A stretch of 64,000 nucleotides of DNA from Chelydra serpentina (lineage: Eukaryota; Chordata; Testudines; Chelydridae). Position numbers and translations under genes: made by a program. This document shows, piece after piece, positions 13,801 to 28,800 of this stretch. Location: contig JBAIAC010000033.1 of the NCBI GenBank assembly GCA_037349315.1, positions 23,454,001 through 23,518,000 of the forward strand, read 5' to 3'. The number at the start of each line of letters is the position of its first letter. Position 1 is the first letter of the stretch. Below the pieces are notes generated by a model, which was not told the DNA's origin, searched no databases, and saw only the letters and a list, made by a program, of their open reading frames with translations.

Positions 13801-16800
13801 AAACTGATCAGTGCAGGCAGATCCTGATACCCATGCAGAGTCCCCCTGAATTTACTGTAGCTTTAAAGGGCAGGGGTCCACCTGCATGGAGCAGCTTGCA
13901 GGACTGGGACCCAAATCAGGTAAGAAGGAACTATATATATATGTATAAATGGTACAAATGGTTTGTGATAAGTGTACCACATTTATCTTCCTGGTTTTTG
14001 TCTGGGGTGGGGGTTTTTTGGATCCACCCTCTCAGAATTGCAATGTTTAAAGTGCATGAAAACGTCCATTTTGCCTGGTACTCAGGAAACACCATGGTAA
14101 GACGGCATATAGTCTAAATATAAAGGCAACTGCTTACATTACAAAGTGCTCCCCTCCTATCCACATGGCTACATGAATCCTGCCAGCATAAACTCCCTTT
14201 CAGCAATTGTGCGCGATAATGGGGAGTCATTAGGCTAGATCCAGGCTCCTCTTCCCCACCCCAACCCCCAATATGGCTCCTCTGCACACTTCCAGCAATG
14301 CAAAGGGCCATAAAGCTGCCCTGAACAGGATTCCCCTGGCATAGGCAAATCCATAGATGGCAAAGAGCTGACACACCCTGCGGTAAAGGGGCACAGCTCC
14401 ATCTCTGAACTCCAGCGATTCCTGGGAGCTGGAAAAACCACCACAGGAGCCATTAACAGTCAAAGTTAGAACATGCTCAGGGGACTGAACCAGTCCTGGG
14501 CTACCGGACGACCATTTGAGCTCAAATGGTGATGTACTACCACCTGTCTCCCTCAGGAGCTGGCACAGCCTGCCATAAAGGGGCACAGCTCAGGGCCTGA
14601 GCTGAGCACAGCTCAGACACACCCAAAGACTGGGGCTGACATTTTTATTATTCGTTCTTTTTTTTTTTCCATTTATGAATGTAAATCTTTCCTAGGAAAC
14701 TATGCACAAATTCTGTGTATGACCTAAAAAGAGGATATTTCCTCCTACCTGTCTAGATTGTAGCTATGGGACATGGAGGGTATGTCTACACTGCAGCGGG
14801 GAGCAAGCCTCCCAGCTCGGTAGTCACTCGCATTAGTGGGACTCAAGCGAGTGTGCTAAAGACAGTAGCACGGATGTTCCCTCTCAGGCTTGAGTGCCCA
14901 CATTGAAACATCCCCATGGATATTTTTAGTGTACTAGTTCAAGTCCCACTAACGCAAGTCTGTCTACTTGGGCAGGGAGGCTTGGTCCCAGCTGCAGGAA
15001 AGATATGTCCACACAGACCCATGGCACTACAGGACCATCTGAATCCTGTGTAGGCCGAGGACCAATGACTCCTTTGAAGATTGCTTATAAAGTGCTATTA
15101 AAAGGCTTTGTTATTCGTTTTATCATCATCTGTAAACGCACACAATTTTCCTTCCCTCATATGCAAGCTTTGTGTTTCTCAACAGAAACGTAAATAAAAT
15201 ACTTTGTAGAGTGTTCTACAAAGTTCTCCTCTGTTCTACTTAAGAATTTGTTTTTATACTGTAATTAAGCAAGACCTGACTAGTTTTATTATTTAGTCAT
15301 CTAATCAATGAGCTGATTAGCTTGAACAATTAATATGATTATGCACCCAGCATGACTAATAGCTTTAATATCACTATGCAACTTGCATCTTCTGAAGTGA
15401 CAGTAAAAATAAGCCATCGTTTAGGGAACTTTTCAAAATTAATCAAACAAAACTTATAAATGGAAATGAATAAACAGTTTAGGGGCTCTATGTTAATTAT
15501 ATATTATCCAATAAAGCAATTGGCCACATAGCAATATGCAAGAGGTCCTTACAGTTTTACTTCAGGATCAGCAGATCTGGATTCAATCTGGATAAAGCAG
15601 AATCAAAGTGAAAGGTGTTTTTATTGTTAACTGCTGTGGAAGAGGTGGTTAACTTTTTTTTTTTTTAAGCAAAGAGTTGGCAAAATATTAGAATAGTAAA
15701 GAGACATTTGTTGGGAATGGACAAACAGGAAGTAATTAATTACTTGGATAACATAACCAATGTTTTATAATAAACTCAGCATGTGTTATTTAAGCATGTT
15801 TGCCCTTAATTCAGATTGCAGCAGCGTTTAATAACTCCTCTGAAAGGTTCTGCCTTGCAGACCTCAGATCCTAAAGGTGTTGCTGTAATAAACTGTCTCC
15901 CAGACCTAAAAAGGTGCAGTGACATTAAACAGGCTCAGAGACCTCAAAAGGTGCTACAACTTTACACATCTGTATTTTCAAATTTTTCCATGGGTAAATG
16001 ATCCACTAAGGTGGATATAAAGTTTTGGGAATGGGGATAAAGAGCACAAGACTGATTTATTTCTAGCTGTCATGACTCTTACAGACTTAAGTGGGAACTC
16101 TGTCTTAGAGAAGACTATAGAAGTTGGACATCATTTTGAAGATCTTCACTTACATATTTACTATTTAGAGTGATAAATTATATGGAATACATGGGGGGGT
16201 GATAGGTATAAAGATCTATCGGAGTTAACACATGCATTCAGAGTTAAAAAGCCCTATCTGACAGCCCTTTCTCAGGTTACATTCCCACTCTCCTCAGAGC
16301 CACTGCAAGATCAGACCTGTGCATTTTATGTTTCCCTCTAAGCACACTCCTCATTCCATGCTGAATGTTGCATCCTCATTGTGGCTAATTCCCCAGAGGA
16401 TGCAAAGAATGTACAACTAAATTATCCCTTACCCATGTTCTGTCTTCAGGTGTGACATACATGGGTAATAAATACAGAGGTCTGATTTATTTAAATGCAC
16501 AAGGATGAAGTGCACTATATTTTCACAACAGTACCACAGGAGGGACTGTGCTAACACAACCTTTATATAAAATATGCTCCTGTTGTGTGGATAAAGTGTG
16601 GTGGAAGAGAGGCAGAAAAGCTGCCTGCTAAGCCAAAGAAAATGAGGTCTGTCAATATTAGAGCCATGGAAAACTTCCCTACAAACAAATCCAAACCATG
16701 AGCTAAGGTTATTGTGTGGGTCATGAACCACACAGAGGGCCTGGGCCTTATTATGGGCAGGCCTGGGCCTTGTTACGATCCCTGGAAGTCAGTAACTTTT

Positions 16801-19800
16801 CATGGTTTCAGCCCAACCCAGGCAACTTGTAGTGATTTTGTGTGAGAGTTTTGTTTTGAGTTTTACCAGCTCAAATGAACTAAAAACTCAAAAGCCAAAC
16901 AAAGAGACGTGAATGCCACATGAATCCAAGAGAAAGGCTAGAACAGATAAACCATTTTACAACTCCTGTCAGCACACAAATATGGGACCTGATTCGTCAG
17001 TCCTTACTCTGACTCAATCGCCATTGTGATCCATAGACCCCCAGATCAAGGTGCTCTCTATGTATCTAAGAATTGTACTACAACTTTCTGGCACTCATGC
17101 TTGTTGAAGTTTGATTTGTGTGGCTCCCAAACACTGGGCCAGATCCTCAACTAGAGTAAATCAGCATAGCTCCATTGAGGTGAATAGCGCTATGGATGAC
17201 TTACATCAGCTAAGATCTGGGCCTCTATGGTAAGACCGTATGCTATTGCAGATTCTGCATCTCCGCTCACCCAGAAGTAAGATGTCTCATGAGTAAACCT
17301 CTCAGGACTGTTAAAGACTTTCGCAAGTCAGACAAGCTCAGCCATAACCCGCACTCCTATTTTTCCCCTCACTTACGCTTCTCTCCATCCTGATCTGTGA
17401 CACGTTGTTCTGAGGGCTCATCTGCCACGAATTCTTCATGAAGAAGCCAATGGCACTTGAGGATCGGTCTGCTGTGGGAGTAAACTTTCTGAAAGTGCAT
17501 TTCACCAGCCTAACAGGCCCGTCGTAAATCTGGAACCCACGGATAGGGAACGTCCTGTGGAAGTTTCAAAAGGAGCAGAATTCCATTTTAGACATGTGGG
17601 TAGGATCAGTGCTTTCCTCCCAAAGCACAGAAAGACACTACATTTGTCTCTAGCAGTTACACCCTCTTCACGTTCCCTAAATCAGGATCACGCTGCTCCA
17701 GCCCATGAGGTGCTGAACAGCCTCATTACCTTGTAAGAGGCACCCAGCTCCCGCCCAGCTAAGGCTCAGAAGAGGAGCAGTGGTTAAGTGAGTGATCACA
17801 GAAATAAAATCCCAGCCCAGAGAAGGATCTTGCCTCACTCCACTTGATGGCCCCTTACGGCCAGTCAGCTGGGGCAAAAAACCAAACAAAAAAACACAAC
17901 CTTAAACAGCTTCGGTCAGAGAAATCCCAAAGACTGTAGGGCCAGTGTAGTGGCTCCTTTGCTACTTCTCCAGCCCAGCCATAGGCATAGCTGGGGGACC
18001 GTTAGATCAGTCTGATCCCGCGCTGCGGCAATGGCCCCTTGAGAGCAGCCACCAGCTGGTTCAACTTAGAACAACTTGGATTTTCCTTTCCCCACAAGCT
18101 GCGTCAGGCATCACATGGTCATCCCCAATGATATAGCCCATAATAGTTGTAAGATTACATCATCAGGGCTGGCCTGTGGAATATGGCCATGTTGCTCAGG
18201 ATGTCAAAAATCTAGGAGATGCCATTGGAGTCTCAAGTGAGTATTGGTCCCCCCCTTTTTTCTTGTTTACAGTACTGAATTCTGTGTTACCCAGGTGCTG
18301 TTTTCTGAAGGTACCGTAGGCCATTCATTAGTCAAAGATAATAAAGGGGGCCAGTAGAGACATGTTTACAATTAATTTGTTCAGAAATTTAGGTAAAGCT
18401 GGATTGCTCAAGCATCAGAAACAGGAAGCACACGTGTACCCTCTTATCGATTGCAGACTCCACAGCTGCATGTATTATATACAGGGAGATGCAAGAGTGA
18501 GATGCTCTCTCTCTGAATTTGACTGTGTCTATCCCCAGCTCTAGGTGCTTTAATCAACTAAATTAAAAAATAGCAGCCCAGCATATAGTGCAATGGGAAA
18601 TCAGAGGTACATGTGGCGGCCATGTGGGAAAACCTAGTCCTTGATCCAGAGCTCACTGAAACCAATGGGCTTTGAGTCAGGCCTTTACAATGCCACTGCT
18701 AGAATTATTCAGCAGATGGGACTGATTCTAAATTCACTTCAGATTAAGAGTTGTATTTTATTTAAAGATGGGACATTGTGTCCGGTAGCAATATTCCTTC
18801 TTTCCAGGTTTGCAGTTCCTACCAATAAATACAGGTTATTAATAGGTGAACTCTGAAATGCAATGGAGCATTCCAAATGGTTGCCTAATAATAATAGTGG
18901 CTCTAATTGCTCTGCAGAGATTCAATTTCATAACAATAGGTGATTCCTGGCTATACAGGTCTACGGGCTAATTGCATGCAAGGCATGTTATAACCAACCG
19001 GCAAATACTCAGTCTATTGTTACTTGTTGCTTTTCTAAAACACTTCTTAACAGATGTTTGTCATGAATGACAAATTGTTTTGGAGTTTCTATTTGCTCAA
19101 GGCATGGGTAATTGTAGAAATATCAGCAGGTGCACTGACTGTTGAAGAGGGAGCTGTATTCCTGTAAAAGGAGCTAACATACAGCCCTAGAAAGAAGAAG
19201 TGAGATCCCGAGTGACTTTGCTTTTGCTTTCTGTCATCAAACTGGGTCATATGTTGTTCAGACAGGAAGAAAGTAAACGTACACCCACTAGAAAAGGAAA
19301 AAATTGAAAGAAAAATAGTATCCAGTCCCTTGTTTGGTGACTTCAGTGGGAGGTTTGCCTGTATCAGGTGCTTACTCAGTAAAGGGTAGGTCTATACTGC
19401 AATTAAACACCTGTGTCTGGCCCATGACAACTGACTCTGGCTCAGGTTGCAGGGCTATAAAATTGCACTATAGACAGTTGGGCTTGGAGCTATGGGACTC
19501 TTCCTCCCTCCCCCCCCTCCTCCCCACAGGGTCCCAGAGCCCAAACATCTACATCAGACTTTTACAGCCCCATAGCCTAAGCCCCATAAACCCAAGTCAG
19601 CTGACAGGCCAGCCACAGGTGTTTAATTGCAATGTAGACATACCCTAAGGGAGATCAAAATGTGTGCCAAAGTCTCTTTGGAGTTGGATGCTAAGGTGTA
19701 CAGGCAGCCTGGTCTCCCCACCCCTTCAGTTCAAATGGAAATTATACAGCTTTCCCTCTGATGCCACACCGGCATGTCTGGGTGCAGAACAATATTTACA

Positions 19801-22800
19801 ATTGCGTTCTAGTGTAACAAAGAGAGCCAGTCAGCCCAGACACTGGCTGCAATTGTAGCACTGAAAAAAGTTCTTGGCTTCTTTCAAACTTTCTAATCCA
19901 CTCTCCAGTGACTAATAAATTAGGCATAAAAATTACATCAAAGACATCCAGTTGTTAAAGCTCTCACCGCGTTTATCTGGAGAATGGGTTTTATTTGGAT
20001 ATTCATTGGTTATGGCCTGTATAATAAATTTAAACATCCATTTACATTACCCTTTAGTAGCCACATTCATTTCAAAGGCTTTTATTCAGTCACATTTTTC
20101 TTATGCTAATATCAAGGATAAATGCTAGATGAATAACCTACTTGTTTCTGGGTAGTGTTCTATATTCCCCATTTGCCCCTCTTCCCCAGTAGCTGTTTTG
20201 TCCTCCCTGGGAGCCAATGTTGTTGCTTTCTCCAACAAAGATGGAATGTGCAACTTCCAGGCTGGAACCCTCATCTGTTGGGAAAGTTCCATCACTAGAA
20301 TGAGACAAGGAAAAATGGAAGGTAACTATGTAGCACAGTTCAAAAGAATAATTAAGGAATAATTTGAAAGAGCTTTTTAATTGCACTTCTGAAATGGTCA
20401 TTTTTAATCTGAAGTGATGCATCTGCAGGAATTTAAAAAAAAAAAGTCTTTAGAAATCAGCAAGTTAGCATTAACCACCAGTAATAATGCTAATTCGGTG
20501 GTTCAGGCAACTAAAATTAGGTCTGATTATTATATAGCATCCTCCATCCTAAAGCACTTGACAAAGCAGGAGCCAAACTCTAGTTCAGAATTAGAAAATT
20601 ACAAATTCTTTGAAAAAGAGAAAAAAAAACAAAAACAGGCAGGGTCTGATCCAAAGCTCATTGAAGTCAATGGAAAGATTCCCATTGTCTGTGACTGGGT
20701 TTGGATCAGGCTCTTAAATCACATTTAATCTCAGAGAGGTTTCTGGTTCACAACAGAACAAACCTTTCCATTACCTGCAGGTAGTAGGAATGTGGTCAGA
20801 AGAACCACTTTACAACCACAGAGAGTGCCTTTTCCTGCCACTTCTGCATGGAACGATACCAAAGGTATGGACATTTTTGGTCTTGCCTTGATTAGAATGA
20901 ATACAACTCTCCTCAGCATACACCAGAATGTTTAGTCTAAGGGTTTAGAATCTACAGCCCAAAAGGAAATAATCAGACATTATGACATTCCCCAGACATG
21001 GTAAGGCAAAGAAATTGAAATGCCATATTGCCGTTTTCACTAATAGCTATTATGGGAGAGACTTGATGTGGTTTGGGAAGGACATGCGAGATTTTCTTGC
21101 ATCTTAATATGATCACCAGGGAAACTCTCCTCGCCTTCCATTCTTTAACATTTTAAATTGCGGGGAACCCTGAAAAAACACAGCATATTGAGAGAAATGA
21201 AATTACCTAGCTAGAGTGAGTCCAATGCCATTGTCTGAAAACCTAGAAAAGAAGAAACACGAATGTGTAAGTTACTAGGCATGCCTGATGTTAATTTGTC
21301 CTACAGACTCACTTGTGTCAGTAATGAGCAGAAGGATATAAACTGTAATTGCAGTCACCTACCCACAGTTGCGGAAAATAATGTCACCGCCCCTGGCCCA
21401 GGCCCCATGGTCGTTATTTTTAAAAGCGATGAGGCCATCAATTAAGGCAGGAACTCGTGGTTTCACAGGGTCAGCATCCTGATGTGGGCGGAACCTGAAG
21501 CAAGGAATCTAGTTATTATACCAGAGCAATGGGAAATAACCTTAAACACAGGAGGTCCTGTCAGTCACAGCTAACGGTTTCCACATACTGAACTGATGGG
21601 TTTAAGAAGTAATTTTGTTTCTATTTTCAGCTGAATGTATGTATTCTGGACCACATTCAAAACAATAGCTTCATTTTGGTACTGCATCTTATTGCAAGGC
21701 TAACACAGAATAAAGATTAAGAGTGACATTTTGGTCCCCAGTGAAGTCAAAGGAAAAGCATCTATTGATTTCAATGGAGCCGGATTGCTCCCTCAGGGTG
21801 GATTTTCAGAAGGATCTACTAGATTTAGAAGCACACAGTAACATTTTCAAAAGCACCTGTCACTTAGCTGCTTTTAGAAATCCTACCCACAAGTCCCATT
21901 GACTTTCAATGGGACGTATGTTCCTAAATCACTTTGGCATTTTGAAACTCCCACCCTCCAAGAACAAGATGCCAACTGATGATAATTAAGTGACATGCAC
22001 GAGCTATTGTTCCAGTCTTAAAGTGGGACTCCCATGTCTGAAAGCTTCACTCAGCACGAATCTATGTTTTCCAATCACTTTCAGAATATTTCTTGCCACA
22101 CTTGCTGATCACTGAACACTGTGGAGTTTGGGAGAAACAAAACAAAAAAAAATGCTACTTATTCTTCCCCAGTCCATCTTCACACTCTGTTTCATCCTTC
22201 TGCAAACTCATCGGGCTGTATTGTCCCCTCTGCTTCCAGAACAAGGGGGCCGAGGGAAGCCACAGAAAGGGGGAGTGTCACTTCTGCTGCATTGTTGTCC
22301 CTATCCTTCAACTCCATGGGAGACTATCAGTGCTCTACCTGTGGAACTCCTTGCCTGAGGAGGTTGTAAAGGCTAGAACTATAACAGGATTTAAAAGAAA
22401 CCTCCATGAATTTATCTAGTTTAAGTCCATAAATGGCTATTAGCCAGGATGGGTAAGGAATGGTGTCCCTAGCCTCTGTTTGTTAGAGGGTGGAGATAGA
22501 TGGCAGGAGAGAGATCACTTGATCCTTACCTGTTAGGTTCACTCCCTCTGGGGCACCTGGCATTGGCTTCTGTCGGTAGACAGAATACTGGGCTGGATGG
22601 ACCTTTGGTCTGATCCAGTATGGCCATTCTTATGCTCTGTGAAGCTCACAATGTACGAGTGAGGTGGGGCAAGCCAGGACACAGCAGAAGAGAATGGCTG
22701 ATCTCTGCAGCATTGCTCCATATAAGCCCACAGGATTCTAGGGGGCTAGCCAATGGCATTAAGTACTCACTTTCCCTCTCTGACAAGAATCCCTGGGAGC

Positions 22801-25800
22801 TTTTTTCCCCTCGTAAATTTATAGACAAAAAAGGAGACACCCGCATGTGAAGATTATTGCAAACAGATGGCTGAGATAGTGCCTAGGATTTTGGGTACAA
22901 ATTATGTTGTAAAATTGGTTTCATCATCTAGATTTCAACTAAGTCATTGATAACAATAGTTAACCAAATTATGAAAACTCCATTCTTTTCAAGGACTCCT
23001 CTGCCAACATCTCAGAGCTCCAAGTGCACATTTATCATTTTTTTAAAGCAATACTACAAGTGATTCAGCACACAGTTCTGAAATATTTGCCTATTTATAT
23101 CCCAGGTTGTGCATCTATATTCTCAGGAGGTTTCATATATTACAAGGTCCAGCGACCTGCTGAGTCTACTGCAGGCTCCTGAAAACACCAGAAGCAATAA
23201 AATGAACCCAAACACTTTTATCCATACAGTGTTTACTCACCTGGCATTATCTACAGTAAGATACTCTCGAGGATTTTCAGCACTGGCTTTTGTTGTCTTT
23301 ACTCCTTTTCCAATAAACAAGCCAGCCTGAAAAATACATAGGAATTCAATTATTGTAACAAGGAGACCACACAACACAAGCTAAAGAAGATCAAAAAAGT
23401 ATTCTAAATGGAGCACAAACATGGGGGCAGCTCATGTTTAAGGCATTGTAAGCCCTCTGCATGCCAGTGCTTTCCATCCCAAGTACTGGCCTCGGTGCCA
23501 TTTGGCTATTGTCACATTATTACAGTGGCCGTGCTGCCTTAGTGTAATACGTCAACGTCAGGGCAGAATGCTATAGTACTATGCCCTTTACATAGTCATT
23601 TAAGTTGGCTTCTGAGCCAGAGTAAAGAATTTAAACCCCCTCACGCCAGGAAATAAAGCATTCCTGCTGGCCCCAGGAGACAATTTGAAAGAATAATGTT
23701 GCAGAGAGGGAACAGTGCTCCTGCTGAGAGGCAAGACCTTAATTCCTCTTAGACTTGTAATTTCTTTACAATCAAAGCAGAACGTGATTCAGTGTAGCCA
23801 AGTTAAAGATTGCAATGCAGTGTTATTGCAGAGATGAACCAGCACATGCATGGATAGGGTAAGAAAGTTGTATGAAGTTCTCTATCTACTAAAATATATC
23901 CTAATAAAACAACAATGTCCCCAGTAATAATATTTGCCTCTGCTCCATCTGGAATCCTGAGCAATAATGAAAAAAAGGATTATTATTTGTAGATTCAGTC
24001 TTTACGCCTACAATGCATTTAGGGAAAATGTTTTCATGGAATTACCTCCGAGTGAGATTAAAGTTATTGCAATTATTTTGAAAAAAAAAAGGCAGACCAG
24101 GATTTGGCCCTTCTACAGCTATTTTGCAGGGCTCTGGCCACACCCACCATTGCATTAGGGTAGCATATAGCCTTCTACTCTTTACACTACATCTACTGCT
24201 ACGTTCCCTGTATCTACACTACTGCTATATTCCTGTGTGCTGTGTGGCACAGAGCAGCATACCGCCCAGTCTCAGTTTGTCCATCTGTCCAATAGGACTA
24301 ATACCACCCATGTACATTGCAGAGATGTTGAGACAACTGTTTAGTCAGTGTTAGAACAGCACTATGAAAGTGTTTCTAGCCCATGCGATCTGAGAGCTAC
24401 CTACAGCAAGTGCTAAATCTGATTACATTTGTGCAAATGTATGAAAATCTTTTACGTGCCTTGAAATTAGAATGGACTCTGTTGTTGTAAAATATCCCCA
24501 AGGGAGTGAACTCCGCCTGTGCCTCTGGGTATTGTCCCTCAGACTGTCCGGTTGGAACCCGGTGGAAGATGTACCATATCCCAACATCCTAAAACACAAT
24601 AAAAAGGTTGAGACTATAGGGCAGTACAATAAATTCTCAGGCCCTATAGTATTTAGCTTTGCCAGCTGTACCAATTAAATATATGGAATCAAATTTTCAA
24701 AGCAACTTCTTACACAACCTGCAAATGAGCATGCACCACTTTGTGCATACAAAACCAACACATCTGTCTACACAAGCTTGCTCCACTTGCATGCACAAGT
24801 GCTCATCTGGGCACTTACCTGTGGATTTTGCATGCACACATATTGGGGATATGAAGGAGAAGGGTAGATGAAATTTTGGCTTAGGGAACATGCCATTAAT
24901 CATACACATGATTTGCGTGTATAGCTGAGGTTCCAGTTTTATATTAAACATTATTATTAAATACAGTGGTCACATTAAAGAGGGTCAACATTTGCCAATA
25001 GAAAAACCACTAAGGGGAAACTGTGGTATCACATACCAATTCTGTGCACATGGATGATCTCTGGACATGAATAGAATTTTCCAGTTCACAAGCAGTCATA
25101 TTGTACCAGTCCAATTACCTAATTGCCTTTGGCTTTATGCAGCAATAGACACCCAGATTCTACAATGATACATTAAAAACACGATGCCTTTCACGCCAAT
25201 GGCATCAGTAAGTCATGCATGCATGTGGATTGAAGGTGATATATGGCCCTTGCTGTTTAATGATATTACCTGAGCACCAGCTGCTGCATTCTCTATCAAA
25301 TGGTTGTTTGGGTTAGCAATCCAGAATGTGCTGACAGCCCTGAAAATAAAAATAAAATACAAAAATGAGCCTAAGGAGTAACAAAACAGGAAGGGATAAG
25401 CTTTTATAGCATTGCATTTTAGCCACAACACCCCCATTGATTTTAAAACTTCATACATACTCTTCATGAAAAATAAAAGCAATGATGTCAGACATGTTCA
25501 TTTATAGAGCTACATACTGAAAGTATTAAGTTATACGAGACTATTCACAAAAATCTGTGCTCTGTTAAAATAAAGTTAAGGAAACCTGAGGTCATTTTTT
25601 CAAGAATTTGCTAGGGACAGAATTAAATAGCTATGGAAAATGTCTAAAAAATTAACTTCTGTTCCTCTTTAGAACTTGGAGTGAGGGAGGAAGGTCTAAC
25701 TCCCTACAGCTTTATGATCCATTCAGAAGGATACCAGAATAAGCATCCTGTGCAAGATGCAAACAGATTATTAATGGGATTAAAAAGCAATACTAATTCC

Positions 25801-28800
25801 TTTGCTCAAATTAAGGACACTACCAAGAGGGAAGATTTATGGTGGCACAGACAAAAAGCTAGTTATACTTATGCAAACATTATGGTTTAAGAAAAATAAC
25901 TTTTGGATGGACAATATACAACACATGCAAGAGTTCTGTTAATGTTTTCCCTATTTACTCATAGCAGCTAATTTGATCATTTTTAATCAGAAAATTCTAA
26001 CAAACATAACCATCCTATTACATTTGTAGGATATCCATGCTTATGGGAACAGTCCTAAATCAACATGAACAACAAGGAGTCTGATAAATCTGTTAGTCTT
26101 TAAGGTGCCACTGGACTCCTCGTCTTAGCATACCCATCTTAGCATACTCACAGGAGTAATCCCAATGAAGTCAATGGGATTACGTGGGTGAGTAAAAATT
26201 AGCAGGATGTGGCCCTTAAATTATATCCTGGAAAATACAGGGGTTCTGAGCTAAACTATACTCTCATGTGCAACCCTAGTTGAGTCAAGTCAATCATATT
26301 AGTACCCATATTACAATGGACCATTTCTTCAGTTTGGAGATGTATTCCACCCACCAATAATGATGATTTTTTTTCCCTCTGAGCAAAGTGCAACTAAACA
26401 TGGCTATTTATAATTTATGCTAATCTTTACATTTGATCCCCCAATGTACTCATGTGCTAATGGCTAATCTACTCTAGACACTATGATCCAAATTCATCTA
26501 TGGTGTAAAAAAAAAAAAAAAAAAAAGGCAAAAAAACCCCTTCCTTTGAAGTAAATGGGATTTATGTCTGCTTATGCCAGGCTGAAGTAAGCCCCATTTA
26601 TCAGACAGATTTCATGGAGCCTTCATTATCCCAATTAAAAAGGATTCAGAAACGAGCAAAATACTATATTATGTTTCTCTCTCACTAGAAACAGTGACAG
26701 AAATGGAATTCAATAAATATTAATTGATGGAGATTGAGGTCTCTATTAGCAGAGACCTCCATGAGTCTCCACCCTCAAGACACTTTACCTAGTAGCTAAT
26801 ATTTCCTTTTTTAAAAAAAAAAATAGAAAATTCCAGAAGCTAAAATTTGTCACGACCCCAATAGTAGCACGTATCAAACTTGGGAAAACAAACCCTGCTC
26901 TGTAAACACCTTAGTATCATAATTTAGTACTTTCAAGACCAGATGCAAGATGCTATACAAAAGTGAAGAGACTTATTATACTCGTTGAGGGCTTACATGC
27001 AGTCGGTGCTTGGTATAGGTACGTAATTCCCATAGACATTGCTACGCATTGTGAGGCACGTGGCTTCATTGCGGTCTGAAGGCAATATCGTTCCAGGCTT
27101 GGTAAGGAGGCCCAAATTGTGGTAAAATGTATTGCGTTGCTCCAGCCCATCTTCAAGGAAAAAACAGTGACCCAAAGTATCATAGCCAATAGTATCTTTC
27201 ACCTGAACCAATGACACAGAACAGGGGTTACATGTTAACTACAAACAAAGATGTAGTTTTGCATATTGATAAACTTCAAAAACCTTTAGGACCAATTTTG
27301 CCACCCACACTCACACTGAATGGTACTTTCATCTGTGAGTAGTCCTGGAACTAAATCCAGAGTGAGGTATATTCAGTAAGGGTGAATTAATTTGGCCCTT
27401 ACTAAATTCAGGGCCAGATCTTCCTCACATTGCAGTCAACAGCAAAACTCCCATTAACTTTAATTTGAGTAGGATCACATGCATAATTAATAGCAAATAA
27501 TAGAATCCAGTACAGTTTCAAACCTAGAATTGTATGTGAGAATATTTGACACAGAATTGTGGTATTTATCAGCATAAGTGTTATTCATAGATACTCTCGA
27601 TTTCTTTGAGATACTGCCCAAATTGGAAAAAGATTCAGTAAGTGCACTACTAAATTCAATAAGATGTTTTGCCTACATTCTCTGGTTATTAATTCTCCTA
27701 ATGATTTGCAGAGGTTGCAATCAATCTTAAGAAGGCAGAGATGATGAACTGGACACGTGCACAAAAATATTTCATTAAAACATACTTTGACCAAGGGGAT
27801 TTAGCATACGCCTGCTTTGATATACAGTCTTATAGTGAGGATTTCTAACATTTGTCTTCATAACTGAAAATACTAAATCAGACCAGTTAAAATACTGAGT
27901 ATTTTTTGCCTAATCTTATTTGACAGGTTTCAATAAAACTTTTAAGCTAACTCTATACTTTAAGTGATCTGTCAGCACATTTACTTGCTCCTTATACATG
28001 CAAAATTCCCACTGACATCAATTTGATTAATGTTCATGTAAAGACCGCAAGACTTAATAATATGAACCTACTTGGTTTCCTCTAGGTACAGAGGGCTAGT
28101 TAAACCAGATATAGTATATGAATCTGGGGGAAAGGATGATATCCTTGTAAGTATACTTGTATTCAGTATTCATACTGTATACTTGTATACAGTAGATGTG
28201 AATCTGGAAAATAGTATGATAATTGTATGGTACACACTTATAATTGCAGGTGACCGTTCGTATGGGTATCATATTGCCAGTTCCCACTGGCATTCATTTT
28301 CCCAATAATCAACTCTCTAAATTGGAATCGGCAGCTTTTGTATCAGTCTCAATGAGATGCCTAGAGAGCACTTAATATACAGGCAAAAAACAACAACAAA
28401 AAACCCCACTAACTTATGGACTGCAGTTTTTGGAAACCCACTGAAAATATTCCCACTCAGAATTCAGGAACACATGCTCAGACTGAGAGGGTCAGTTGCA
28501 ACAAGCCTGACCAATCTAGAAGCAGTGGCACTGAGGAGTGTGCTGGTCAGTTCAGCCTTGCTAACAGAGACAGCTAAGCCCATTTCTGAGCTAACAATGC
28601 CACATGTCTTTGCCAACCTCCTAAGAATGGTAATGCTCTATCTAAATATGCCCTCTAGTGTGATGGGCAGGAGCAGTGCTGAGGATGCTTTCAATCAGCA
28701 GTGAGCTAAGGAATAAACACATAAGACCCAATACTCCTCTTTGGAAGAAAATAATGATTAACAATAAATCTCTCCATGCCAGAAAGACAAAATTTCAGTT

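Larger units (their letters stand above)
11790..17376. other. Intron of the CEMIP2-like gene
   Basis: It contains a Cry-type SINE (13.33-13.51 kb), hairpin repeats near 12.6 kb and 17.14 kb, and a MITE at 14.77-15.01 kb. Otherwise it is AT-rich sequence with no recognisable coding exon. Confidence 0.6.

Noticed and set aside
28357..28704. 115-codon plus-strand ORF
   Set aside because: Intronic, no motif, no splice or promoter context; likely chance.
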